NCBI GenBank assembly: GCA_022495995.1
Contig: JAFEMH010000984.1
Coordinates: 186,001 to 250,000, forward strand
Length of the DNA: 64,000 bases
Origin: Adenophora triphylla var. japonica
Taxonomy: Eukaryota; Streptophyta; Magnoliopsida; Asterales; Campanulaceae
Direction: 5' to 3'
The notes under the pieces were generated by a model. The model made no database searches. It was not told where the DNA came from and saw only the letters and a program-made list of their open reading frames with translations. Shown here in pieces: positions 1 through 9,665 of the stretch; within the stretch, counting starts at the first letter, position 1; the number at the start of each line of letters is the position of its first letter. A program made the position numbers and the translations under genes.

Positions 1-100
1 ATGGCGACAAGAAGGTTGCCGCCAAAAGCCTGGATGATGGCGACAAGAAGGTTGCCACGAAGGTGACAAGAAGGTCCCGCCAAGAGCTTAGTGGAGTCGA

Positions 101-370
101 CAAAGAAGGGCTAACATCCCTAACTGTTGACAAAGAAGGGCTAACATCCCTAACTGTCGACAAAGAAGGGCTAACATCCCTAACTGTTGACAAAGAAGGG
201 CTAACATCCCTAACTGTCGACAAAGAAGGGCTAACATCCCTAACTGTTGACAAAGAAGGGCTAACATCCCTAACTGTCGACAAAGAAGGGCTAACATCCC
301 TAACTGTTACCAAAGAAGGGCTAACATCCCTAACTGTCGACAAAGAAGGGATCGCATCCCCAAAATGATG
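101..370. repeat. 30-bp minisatellite, 9 units
   Basis: A 30-bp unit beginning CAAAGAAGGG starts at 101, 131, 161 and so on to 341. Eight units are nearly perfect and the ninth diverges after 350. Successive units alternate TGTTGA and TGTCGA at the joint, giving a 60-bp higher-order period over most of the array. Being a multiple of 3, the array stays open in several frames (a VDKEGLTSLT decapeptide on plus), but I do not regard that as a gene. A looser motif (GGCGACAAGAAGGTTGCC) is repeated at 3 and 40. Confidence 0.9.
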
Positions 371-380
371 ATGCGACAAT

Positions 381-941
381 GAAGAGTGAAAGCTAGCCCG
401 GCCAAGTCCATGCAAAATAAGTTTTGCGAGAAGGGTTTTTGGCCGTGGCCGGGCGAGATAAGTTATGGGTAAGATGGCGACAAGGACCCGGATTGAAACC
501 AGGTTCGCCAGAATAGAGGGAAGCGACATCCCTTCTTCTCGCACGATACAACTGAAGCGGTTGTCGCAACCTAAAGATAGATTTGTCTAGCTCATTAATA
601 GAGTGAGGCTGCCTAAAGACAAGCCTCACTATTTTTGAAGGGAGTAGTACGTGTAGGGGTAAGGTGACAAAGGAATCTTCAATAAACTATTGAAGCAAAA
701 TGGCGATGGCGAAGTCAAAAGTTGGAACGTTGATAGACCATAAAAGTAAGAATAGAAAAGTAATAAAGAGGCGAGATGAAATGTAAATGTAAGGTCGCAA
801 ACCGCGACATCCAAAATCAAAAGTAATACCGACGGAAAGGTAAATTGTTTAATACAAGCCAAGATAAATAAAAATTGTTTGAAAGGTAAATTGTTTAATA
901 CAAACCAAGATAAATAAAGATTGTTTTAGAAAAATAAGTGT
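381..941. other. Non-coding interior of element 1
   Basis: Between the minisatellite and the 3' end of the antisense gene I see no coding exon. It includes a short direct repeat (a GGTAAATTGTTTAATACAA.CCAAGATAAATA motif near 839-870 and 882-914) and is likely 3' untranslated sequence of the antisense gene plus element spacer. Confidence 0.5.
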
Positions 942-3858
942 TCAGGAAGCTGGACTATCTGGATTTTCGCGGGAAGCAGAGGGAGAATTTGTCGCAGCTT
1001 GAGCTGCGAGTGCAGCTTCGGCGGCTTCCTTAGCTGCCCTATGAGCTGCTGACTTCTCGGCAATCAAGTCAAACCAAAGAGAGATTACGTCGGGATTGGC
1101 CAGAGCGGGAACTTCCCAAACAGGTTTACCAAGAAGCTTATCGTCAGCGGCTAGTTCTGCGAGCTCATCTTTATCATACGGAACCAGACTATGACCCATG
1201 CGACTAAAATCGCTATACAAGGTTTCAGAACCCCATTTAGCAATCAAGTCAGGAGTGATAGCCGGAATGTCGCCAGAACTTGCCGCCGCGGCACGCATAC
1301 ACTGAAGGAGAGCTTTGTCGTATAAGTCCATAGCGTCTGCCTCAGCTTTGGTTTTGTTTTCGGCAATAGTGGCTTGGAGTTCTGCAATCAGAGTTTTGTT
1401 AGCAAGATCGCTCTTCACTGAGGCCGCCAAATTTGCCGACAAGAGTTTATGTTGCTCTTCGAACTTGATCTTTTGTTCCTCCATCTCGCGACGAAGGTCT
1501 TTCTCGACTTGGACGAGCTTGGCTTTATCCTCTTGAAGGGCGGCAATGTATTGTTCACATTCCTGGAAGCTCTTCTTGGTTCTATCCCGCTCAGACCTAA
1601 CCCGCTTCAGATCTCCCTCGCGGCTTTCCAGCTCAAGAGAAGTTTTGCTGCAACGATTCCTTAGCCCATAAAGTATGCTTGAAAGCTGCGAAAATTGAGA
1701 AGAAATTAATATAAAGCGAAATGAAACGAAAAAAGAAGCGAAAAGTTAAAATTACCCCAGCAATATGAAAGCCCGCATCATTGGCGGCATAATCCTCATT
1801 TGTTCCTTCATACTCTCTAACTCGCTCGGGGACGCAAGAACGCTGAATAATGCCGCCACCCAGCATTCTATAGTCTTGGTTGGTTGAATGGAGGTTCAAG
1901 TTTGGAAGATCAGGAACCTCACCAATCTCGGTGCTTAGAGCGAGAAGAGAAGCATGATCATTAGGCATTTTGAAGCCCGCCGTCAACCAGCTAGCGAGCT
2001 TAGCCTCGGAAGTTCCTGCGCCAGCAGAAAGTTGTTCAGTGTGCTCAGAAGCTTCCTCTTCGCCGACGCGGGATCATTTTTGAGGACGGGAAGGGGGACT
2101 TGGCAAGTGGCCAGTTGAGTCGGTTGTTGCAGTAACATTGGTGGTTATGGGATCAGTACCTGAGATGTCCACAGGTTCGGGATCATCCTCATCCCTCAAG
2201 TTAAGGCCAGATCCTGGAGCTGGAGTCTTAGACTTGGAAGGTCTTCGGGATTTGGGGGCAGCGGCTTTCCCGGCGGCCTTCTCGGCGGCTGCAGCAACTT
2301 TTTCGCGTGCGACAGCTTCAGAATCGTCGCCATGGGCTGAAGTAGGAATAACCTTCTCGATGGATTGACTGAGGGCTGTTTGGCGGGTTTCGACCAACCT
2401 TTTTCGACGGCTTTCCACGTTGGAAATAGCCTCGCGACGTTGAGCAAGCGACATATTTCTGAATTCTGCGAAAAGAGAAAGAAGTCATTATGATAATAAC
2501 AGGGTATGTCATAAATAACAGGAAAATACAAAGTGGGGTTAAAGGCGAGAACTCATACTGAATACTTCGTACATAGCTTTACAGCAATGATCAACTCGTT
2601 GGCATGGCACACACTCTGATCCAAAGCAGTTTTTAGAATGAAGGTCCCAGCAGGGACAAGGAATGTGAATGATGGAGATACGGGATTCATCAGTTGGGAA
2701 ATAAAAATCGGGGAAGCCGGATTCCCGCAGAAGAGCCTGGTTGGAAAGAATATCTCGCCAAGAAAAGAGCGCTAGGCCGGTATCAGAAGCAGCAGCAAGG
2801 ACTTGTAGGATTCGCCCTTTAAGACGAGAATCCCCAGAGAGTAAAGCTTTGTTGGTTTCGACCTTTGGGATAATTTCTCTCAAGTCGCCACCATCATGCG
2901 ACCAACCAACGCGAGATGTAATTAGAAGCGGTTTGGACTGCCAGTTATGCACTTTACTGAGGAGGGGAGTTAGGATTTTGGTTCTTCCATATTTTATAGA
3001 TAAGCGTTTCTCAACTACACCTTCCCGCGTAGAGACGGAGGTGTAGCCATCGAAGAAATGAGCAAAAAGGAGAAGAGAAGGTTCGTGTTTCAAGGAGCGA
3101 CATATAACTATATAGATCACCAAAACTCGGAAAACGTTGGGATGGAGGTCTACTATTGCGGCTTGAGCCTTGTGAAGGAATGAGGAAATGAATGGGTCCA
3201 AGGGAAACCTAAGCCTGGCCTCTAAATGCGAGACATACATGATAACCCCGTCAGTTCGTTGTCGCATTACAGCAAGAGTTTCATTGTCAGTGTAAGGCTT
3301 GATACAGTAAACGTTGTGGTTTATGCCAAATTTTGTGTGCAAAGGAGTTTGAAGGTTGGAAGCAGAAGCACTAGTTGTCGCAATAGCGGCAACATTTGGT
3401 TGTTCTGAAGAAGCTTGGGCGCGAGAAGAAGTTTCCGCAGCAAGAGTATCCGATACGTCATGACTGGAAGAAGATTGGGCAGAAGACATGCTGTTTTCCT
3501 CGCTAGAACTGGATCGAACCTGCTTAGAGAAGCGACGACTACGTAAATTGGAAGCCGCGGGATAGTCAGTGTCAGAGAAATCAGATTCAAAGCGGGAATG
3601 GTAGAGAGAGCAAATGTGCGAGCATAGTTCAAAAGTGTTGTGAAAGGTTTGCATAGGGGCAGACTTAGGCAAAAAGGGGGGACCCCTAATTTCTAAAGTA
3701 CTAAGAACGGCGGCATCGGCATCATGTCGCATAAGCATGAAGTTAAGATCCTCGCGCGGGATCCTAGCCCATGTCCCTACTTCCACCCTATAATATCCCC
3801 CCGTGTGTAAATTTTGGCCAAATCTAATGGCCCTAGTACAACACTTGGTTCTCGCCAT
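942..3858 (-). CDS. Antisense cargo gene of Tat element: gypsy-type (PF04195-like) protein with C-terminal coiled coil, 3 exons
   Basis: I read three exons on the minus strand: 3858-2559, 2465-1756 and 1685-942. Introns are GTATGAGT...TTTTCGCAG (2558-2466) and GTAATTTT...TTTTCGCAG (1755-1686); both splices keep one frame (2754 nt, about 917 aa). The start at 3858 (MARTK...) was preferred to an upstream ATG at 4014, whose extra residues look like translated leader. Residues about 190-430 resemble the 'putative gypsy type transposon' domain found in plant retroelement accessory proteins; a Ser-rich linker precedes it. Exon 2 is basic and Ala/Pro-rich; exon 3 is a long Glu/Lys-rich coiled coil ending in an Ala-rich tail. 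One in-frame TGA at 2074-2076 interrupts exon 2, possibly a CGA-to-TGA change, so the copy may be inactive. The gene is antisense to the element's LTR. Function is unknown; the domain name is from memory of the family. Confidence 0.62.
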
Positions 3859-4330
3859 TGCGAGAGATAGTAAAACCGAAAGAAAAAAAGCGGAAATTGA
3901 AGAAAATGGCGAGAAATCAAGCAAATACCTGGGAAAATGTAACTGAACGGACGGAGACGATGACCGTTGCCAGAATACGGCCGGAATCTTCAGAAAAATG
4001 AAGAAAGTGGTCAAAAACGCACCCAGAAAGCGTTAGAATAAGGAATCGTGACCCTAAAAGTGAATACCCCAAAGAAATAAAGGAAACGAACGGTGAAATC
4101 CGTAAGAAATAGAGATTTTCCTCAAAAATCTTTCACCGGGAAATAGAGAGAAAATGGTGGGTAGAATGACTGGAAAATTAGAAATGGGGGACGGTAGACT
4201 AACCTTAGCACAATGGAGACGAAGAGGTGTGGTGAAGACGAAGAGGCGTGGTGAAGACGAAGAGGCGTTCAAAATTTCTTGGGAAAAATGACGATTCGAA
4301 ATTTTAAAATTTCCCTCTCCTTTAATGAGG

Positions 4331-4339
4331 TTATTTAAA
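4331..4339 (-). promoter_or_regulatory. TATA-like box upstream of the antisense gene
   Basis: The minus strand reads TTTAAATAA here, about 475 bp upstream of the MARTK start. The intervening 3859-4330 has no other recognisable gene and would be leader; it contains three tandem copies of a GTGAAGACGAAGAGGCG-like 19-mer at about 4212-4267. This is a weak call based only on motif and position. Confidence 0.3.
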
Positions 4340-4530
4340 GGGAAGCACGAACATCGAGGCATCGTACGGCACTGACACATCCGCCCAAACCCATTCACCC
4401 TAGCTCGACACGTGGCCATATGTATGTCAATCAGAATCATAATCTCGCCTTATATGCTTCGGCGGGATTAAAATCCCGCGTCTCTTGATGAATTTCTCGC
4501 CTGGTTCATAAATAATCCAGGTCTCGATAT

Positions 4531-4540
4531 TGGGGGCTTC
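4531..4540 (+). other. Polypurine tract before 3' LTR of element 1
   Basis: TGGGGGCTTC directly abuts the LTR start TGATG. The same GGGGCTTC-TG layout appears on the minus strand at the LTR of the right-hand element (49957-49968), which supports reading it as the plus-strand priming site. Confidence 0.55.
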
Positions 4541-5235
4541 TGATGTGATATAGAAAATTTGGATTGGGCCTAAAAGGATTTATGGGCCCAATGTCAGTTA
4601 TTATAGGCCTAGAAAGTAAGGGTAAGGGGCTCAGCGGCGAGAACGTTGGTGCGAGAAAGGGTGATCCCGCCTAATGGCCCGAGAGTAAGTGCGGCAAGAC
4701 AAACACTCCGGAGAGATAGACTTATGATGGATCGGTATGGCGGGAATCAGTGGGGGCGACTTCCCTAGGTCAGGTCGCGTAGTTGACATACCTAGTGGGT
4801 TATTGGTTGTCGCTCACGACTTGAGACCCTTTATCCCGTCATTACAAAAAGTAGCTAACTGTAGCTTGATTTGACAGGCCCAACAGTGAAATCCCACTAT
4901 GTAAAAGGTGGTTGGAGACCCCTTGCTGATGATTGACAAGTGTCCCCCATGTGCAAGGCACATGGGGGCTTGGAGGTATAACTAGAGGAAGATCTTTCAT
5001 TTGCATGGTAAGACTCTCACTCCTCTCTCAGCTCTATCTCTCTCTAGGTTTCCTTTGTTTTCTTGTGATTTGAGCTACTAATCTTACTCTCACACCGGAG
5101 GGGGTTCGCCGGAGACACCCCCGGCCTAGCTTACGTTCTTGTATGTGTGTAGGAAGCCGATCAAAGGAGAAACAGCCGAAGTATCCACCATTTTCAGTCC
5201 CTGTGCAACCATAAAGATTTCCCATGGCAGCATCA
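4541..5235 (+). repeat. 3' LTR of element 1 (about 695 bp)
   Basis: The LTR begins TGATG after the polypurine tract and ends CATCA at 5235, a 5-bp inverted terminus. It carries a TATA-like GGTATAACTA near 4975 and a C/T-rich leader-like stretch near 5010-5050. The 5' LTR is outside the window, so the target-site duplication cannot be checked. An alternative right end is CGTCA at about 5248, because the flank from there on resembles a repeat near 6750. Confidence 0.65.
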
Positions 5236-5247
5236 GTTATCTTCGTC

Positions 5248-5530
5248 AATTATAATTATAAAGGAGGGGGATGACTCAATTATTGGTCAACACTTTTGAG
5301 TAGTTGTGAAAACTTTAAAGTTCATTTCGTTTGGATGGTCCAAAGGAGGGAGTATTTCCATTATTGGTCAACACTACTTGAGTAGTTGTGGTCCTTGTGG
5401 AAATTTTGGAATTTATTTCATTGAGTAGTTGTGGAAATTTTTGAATTTATTTCATTGAGTAGTTGTGGGAATTTTGGAATTTATTTCATTGGAACCAAAA
5501 GGAGGGAGCATTTCCTTATATATACAAGTA
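5248..5530 (+). repeat. Duplicated, decayed receptor-gene promoter segment
   Basis: From TATAAAGGAGGGGG (about 5256) onward the sequence parallels the segment just upstream of the receptor gene (about 6753-6846): both contain GGTCAACACTTTT, AGT.GTTGT, AAACTTTA and TTTGGAT, then AAAGGAGG followed by a TATA-type motif. Here the AGTAGTTGTGGAAATTTT unit is further repeated about three times (5372-5500), and a TATATATA lies at 5516-5523. No gene follows, so this looks like an orphan promoter copy. Confidence 0.5.
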
Positions 5531-5674
5531 AGTCTCATTGTCTATTTTAGATAATAGAGCAATTATTATAAGAGTGACACTTGAAAGTGTCTTTGGTGTA
5601 TATTGAACCTATGTCTTTTCATATAAAATGCCGCTTAAACTAAAACTCCTTGACTTCTAATTTGTAATACAGTG

Positions 5675-5784
5675 CTCCCTCTGTCCCAAAAAAAAATGTT
5701 AAAAAAAAATAAAATCTGATTTACCCTTACTTAGGAGCAATTTTTTTAATTTTTTTTGACATTGAATTTGGGACAGAGGAAATA
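5675..5784. mobile_element. Stowaway-type MITE
   Basis: CTCCCTCTGTCCC at the left is matched by GGGACAGAGGAAATAGTA at the right, the inverted termini typical of Stowaway (Tc1/mariner) MITEs, around a short AT-rich core. Confidence 0.65.
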
Positions 5785-6600
5785 GTATTTTGAACTAAAA
5801 CATGATTAATTTTACGTATTGTATACGTTATCAAATGTATTACTCCAAAATGTAATATTCGGTCAAGAGTCATAAAATGTTGTGAACCACATAATTAAGG
5901 GTCATATTTTCTTAGTTTTGGAACAACTTCATTCTCTACCGTGTGTGACTTTATAATAGGAATCTCGCTAACGTCTTTTTTGGGTTTAGAATTTGATTCA
6001 CTTACATGTCAAGAAGTATAATGTCTATTGGACCCTCATACTTTTTAAATTTATTATTTTCTATATCTTTCTTACATTTTTCAAGTTATCAAGAGCAAAT
6101 TTATTATTTTCTATATCTTTCTTACATTAAAACAGTTCGACTTGTGTCAAACTCGGCTCGAGAAAAAAAAAACTTGATAATTTCTTTGTTCCCTATAAAA
6201 AAAATTGGAACTTGATAATATTTTATTACGTAATGAACATTTCGATTCTAACACGGAACTGTGTTAGAACTCAAAAGTTACAACCACTTTTGTCATTTTA
6301 TTTCTTGCATCTTAATTTATTTATAATAGATGTTATTTTAAAATCTAAATTTTAGTTTAAAATACATGTTAATTTTGGGCTTAAAGCGTTTAGATTCTTG
6401 TTTTACTCCTATTTTGAAAATTGTTCTATAGTATTAATTAAAATTTTTGAGTAAAATAATATATGAAAGAGAAACAATTAATAAGAGAACTCATTTTATA
6501 AAATTGTAGCAATAATTACATTTCTTAAAATTGTTAGAATTTCACTTAGATTATCAATTTTAATTATCTTTTTTTTTCTTTCCTACTTAAAAGAAGGGGA
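5785..6600. other. AT-rich intergenic sequence
   Basis: No coding exon is recognisable. The only structure seen is a direct repeat of an AATTTATTATTTTCTATATC stretch at about 6048-6075 and 6098-6130. Confidence 0.5.
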
Positions 6601-6765
6601 TCAACACATTTCACCGCTCCCCCCTTGATGCACTTCACAGAGGCGCCTAGCTATGCTAAGGAGGGCAATTTCATTCCCTCTAACCACTGGTGGGGGAATC
6701 GAACCCATGATTGTTGTAAGACACAAACTTTGTTGGGTGACTCCTAGTCAACTATAAAGGAGGGG
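6600..6765 (-). mobile_element. Possible tRNA-derived SINE fragment
   Basis: On the minus strand GGTTCGATTCC (6705-6695) matches the RNA polymerase III B-box consensus GGTTCGANNCC. Sequence upstream of it on that strand (ACCCAACAAAG, TGTCTTACAAC) resembles tRNA-related SINE heads. No clear A box or terminal tail was found, so the call is tentative. Confidence 0.3.
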
Positions 6766-6838
6766 GTTGACTCCTGGTCAACACTTTTAAGTCGTTGTAG
6801 AAACTTTAGAATTCAATTCATTTGGATCAAAGGAGGCT

Positions 6839-6846
6839 TATAAATA
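6839..6846 (+). promoter_or_regulatory. TATA box of the receptor-like protein gene
   Basis: TATAAATA lies 75 bp before the ATG at 6921. An upstream in-frame ATG exists at 6822, but it precedes the TATA box and so would not be in the transcript; this decides the start. Confidence 0.65.
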
Positions 6847-6920
6847 CATCTTATTATTTGATCACATTTTTATTTATCAATCAATCAGTCCTTTGTGTTT
6901 CTTTGTTTAGTAAAAAAAAA

Positions 6921-9665
6921 ATGTTGGGTCTTGTAGTTCTTCTGTTGTTGTGTGTGAGTTGTGTTAGTGTCTCCTCATCCTTTAGTTTTAAAAATGGTTC
7001 TAATGAAATCATTCGTTGCATTGATAAGGAGAGACAAGCACTTCTTTCTTTCAGAGCTGGGCTTAGAGTTATAAATGATTACGGAAGTCTCCCTTCCTGG
7101 AGTTCCAAAGATTGCTGCAAATGGAGTGAAGTCGAGTGCAGTGACCAAACTGGTCACGTAATCAAACTTAATCTTTGGGGTTCAGATCTAGCAGGTAAAA
7201 TTAGTTCTTCATTGCTTGAATTGCGGGAATTGAAGTATCTGGATCTTAGTTATAATGATTTTGAAAACAGACCAATTCCTAAGTTTTTTGGTTCCTTCAC
7301 CAAATTAAATCACCTTCAACTCAGTCACTCTAACCTCTCTGTTGAGAACATTGATTGGTTGTCTCGTCTATCTTCCTTGGAATTCCTCTCCATGGAAGGT
7401 GTTGACCTCAGTAGAGCAACTCACTGGGTCGACATAATTAAGACCCTCCCATTTCTTTCTGAAGTGGGTTTTTCTGGTTGTCAGCTCTCAAAGGTCAGTT
7501 CTCCTTCATCTTCTTCTTCTTCGATAAACTCTTCTTTTTCTACTTCAATCAAAGTGCTTGTCCTCTCCTCTAATGGTTTTACATCATCCATGTATTCCTG
7601 GTTGTTCAAATTGAGCAGCAGCCCCTTTCTTCAACATCTTGATCTCTCTTCAAATCTTCTAGAAAGCATGATACCCAACTCTTTTGGAAATCTGTGCAAT
7701 TTGACTTACCTGGATATGTCTAACAACAGCTTAAGTGGGAACCTCTCCGACTTTCTAGATATCTTGTCCGGGTCGCCTGCATTAGAGGAGTTGCATCTTG
7801 ACAGTAACAAACTTTATGGGCCATTGCCTGATGGTATCATAAGGTTTTCTTCCCTGCAAGAGTTAATCCTCTCCGGCAATCAGCTGAACGGAACTATAAC
7901 TAAAAACATGGGGACACTCTCACAGCTTACGGAATTGGATCTCTCTTACAACTCTCTCACTGGTACTCTCTCTCAAGCTCACTTTTCAAATCTCTCACAG
8001 CTTGAGAGGTTGGATCTCTCTTACAACTCTCTCACTGGTACTCTCTCTGAAGCTCACTTTTCAAATCTCTCACTCTTAAAAGATCTCTATTTGTCCGGCA
8101 ATGGTTTACAAATAAAAGTAAGCCCTCAATGGTCTCCCCATTTTCAGCTATATGAAATCGGCTTGAGATCTTGCAATCTTGGCCCACTTTTCCCAAATTG
8201 GATTAGAACTCAGAAAAACATTCAATATCTTGATATTTCCAGCAATGGAATTTCAGATAGCATCCCACCATGGGTTTGGGACATTTCCCTTTCGACACAA
8301 TTTCCATTTTTTAATTTATCTTCAAACAATTTCAGAGGCATCATACCAGATTTATCATCAAAGAAGTTTAATGGGAATCCCAGTTTTGACCTGAGCTCAA
8401 ATCATTTTGAGGGCCCGATACCATTGTTTCCTTCTAATTCCACGTCGATAAATCTTTCAAGGAATAAATTTGCTGGGAATCTCGATTTCTTATGCCAATT
8501 AAGTGATGCGAAATTGTACTTTCTTGACATCTCATACAATTTACTAACCGGAGGGCTTCCTGATTGTTTGGGAAAACTAGAAAAACTGACCGTTGTTAAC
8601 ATAGCGCATAACAGACTTTCTGGGGAAATCCCGTCTTCTATTGGATCTTTATTTAGCTTGAAATCATTATACTTGTACAACAATAGCTTTGAAGGGGAGC
8701 TTCCTCAGTCCTTGTCAAATTGTGTATGGTTGAGTTTCTTGGATGTTGGAGTGAACAAGTTAACCGGAAATGTACCTGCTTGGATTGGGGGGAATATATC
8801 GCAGCTCCACGTTCTCAGTCTGCGATCAAATAAATTTAATGGGACCATCCCTTTAAATTTATGTCAGTTAAATGAACTTCAAGTCTTGGACCTTTCTCAA
8901 AACAACTTACACGGAACCATTCCTCCATGTTTAAACAACCTCAGTGCCATGGTTCAGAAAGGAATTGAACTTAATAAGCATCCATATAATTATGTAATGT
9001 ATGTGTCTGACCAATATTATACTGACTATTCAGTTATAGGATGGCAAGGTAGAGAGCTTGAATTTGGAAATAATCTGAGACTATTGAAGCTCATTGATTT
9101 CTCAAGCAATAACTTGAGTGGAGAAATTCCTAATGAAATAACACAGCTGTTTGAGTTGGTAGCTCTGAACTTATCCAGAAATGCATTGCAGGGTAAGGTT
9201 CCCCAACAGGTTGGTCAGCTGAAGTCTATTGAGGCTCTTGATTTATCTAGAAACAGGTTTTCTGGTAAGTTACCTGCTAGTTTGTCTCAGCTGAATTCCT
9301 TAAACTATCTAGACCTATCGTACAACATGTTTTCTGGAAAAATACCATCGGGCACTCAACTCCAAAGCTTTGATGCATCCAAGTTTATTGGTAATGTTGG
9401 ACTTTGTGGGCCTCCACTTGAATCAAAATGCCCCGGAGAATCCCCAGGTTTCGTTGTTGATGGTGTTGGCAGCGAAGAGAATGATGATGGTGAGTTTACG
9501 AAATGGCTCTACATTGGTATGTCTTCAGGCTTCGTTACTGGATTTTGGGGAATATGTGGTGTTTTGCTTCTCAATCGACGTGGTAGACATGCCTTTTTCC
9601 GCTTCACGAATGACTTGATGGACTGGGTGTATGTGAAAATTGCAACCCGCAAATTCTGTAGGTAA
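6921..9665 (+). CDS. LRR receptor-like protein (RLP, Cf/EIX-type), intact, intronless
   Basis: The 914-residue protein has the standard RLP order. A hydrophobic signal peptide occupies residues 1-20. A cysteine-capped LRR N-terminal domain spans about 33-73 (CIDKERQALLSF; CCKWSEVEC). Extracellular LRRs (LxxLxLSxNxLxGxIP) run from about 85 and are broken by an island domain at about 677-720 before the last LRRs. A C-terminal cap (GNVGLCGPP) is followed by an acidic stretch (EENDDGEF), one membrane helix at 862-884, and a short basic tail with no kinase. Such proteins sit in the plasma membrane and sense microbial or developmental ligands with SOBIR1/BAK1-type partner kinases (family knowledge). 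Residues about 338-387 contain two nearly identical LRRs from a 75-bp duplication. No stop or frameshift is seen. The ligand cannot be inferred. Confidence 0.93.
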   Translation: MLGLVVLLLLCVSCVSVSSSFSFKNGSNEIIRCIDKERQALLSFRAGLRVINDYGSLPSWSSKDCCKWSEVECSDQTGHVIKLNLWGSDLAGKISSSLLELRELKYLDLSYNDFENRPIPKFFGSFTKLNHLQLSHSNLSVENIDWLSRLSSLEFLSMEGVDLSRATHWVDIIKTLPFLSEVGFSGCQLSKVSSPSSSSSSINSSFSTSIKVLVLSSNGFTSSMYSWLFKLSSSPFLQHLDLSSNLLESMIPNSFGNLCNLTYLDMSNNSLSGNLSDFLDILSGSPALEELHLDSNKLYGPLPDGIIRFSSLQELILSGNQLNGTITKNMGTLSQLTELDLSYNSLTGTLSQAHFSNLSQLERLDLSYNSLTGTLSEAHFSNLSLLKDLYLSGNGLQIKVSPQWSPHFQLYEIGLRSCNLGPLFPNWIRTQKNIQYLDISSNGISDSIPPWVWDISLSTQFPFFNLSSNNFRGIIPDLSSKKFNGNPSFDLSSNHFEGPIPLFPSNSTSINLSRNKFAGNLDFLCQLSDAKLYFLDISYNLLTGGLPDCLGKLEKLTVVNIAHNRLSGEIPSSIGSLFSLKSLYLYNNSFEGELPQSLSNCVWLSFLDVGVNKLTGNVPAWIGGNISQLHVLSLRSNKFNGTIPLNLCQLNELQVLDLSQNNLHGTIPPCLNNLSAMVQKGIELNKHPYNYVMYVSDQYYTDYSVIGWQGRELEFGNNLRLLKLIDFSSNNLSGEIPNEITQLFELVALNLSRNALQGKVPQQVGQLKSIEALDLSRNRFSGKLPASLSQLNSLNYLDLSYNMFSGKIPSGTQLQSFDASKFIGNVGLCGPPLESKCPGESPGFVVDGVGSEENDDGEFTKWLYIGMSSGFVTGFWGICGVLLLNRRGRHAFFRFTNDLMDWVYVKIATRKFCR

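Larger units (their letters stand above)
1..5235 (+). mobile_element. 3' part of a Ty3/gypsy Tat-lineage LTR retrotransposon (element 1)
   Basis: The block ends in an LTR (4541-5235) preceded by a G-rich polypurine tract, so the element is read on the plus strand and its gag-pol lies left of the window. Between the window edge and the LTR there is no pol coding, only a minisatellite and a multi-exon gene on the opposite strand. Tat/Ogre-lineage elements are known for extra open reading frames, often antisense, and for tandem repeats between pol and the 3' LTR; this layout matches. The lineage is inferred from architecture, because the diagnostic RT domain is outside the window. Confidence 0.7.

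Noticed and set aside
63..368. 101-codon ORF made of VDKEGLTSLT repeats
   Set aside because: It is the 30-bp minisatellite read in an open frame; the opposite strand is equally open. No start context or domain supports a gene.
101..370. CRISPR-like direct repeats
   Set aside because: There are no unique spacers between units, and this is a plant nuclear sequence; it is a head-to-tail minisatellite. The same applies to 50438-51195.
4054..4440. 128-codon minus-strand ORF upstream of the antisense gene
   Set aside because: It overlaps a TATA-like motif and tandem 19-mers and shows no domain; more likely leader and promoter.
6822..6920. Upstream extension of the receptor-like protein start
   Set aside because: The extra residues overlap the TATA box and precede a clear signal peptide starting at 6921.
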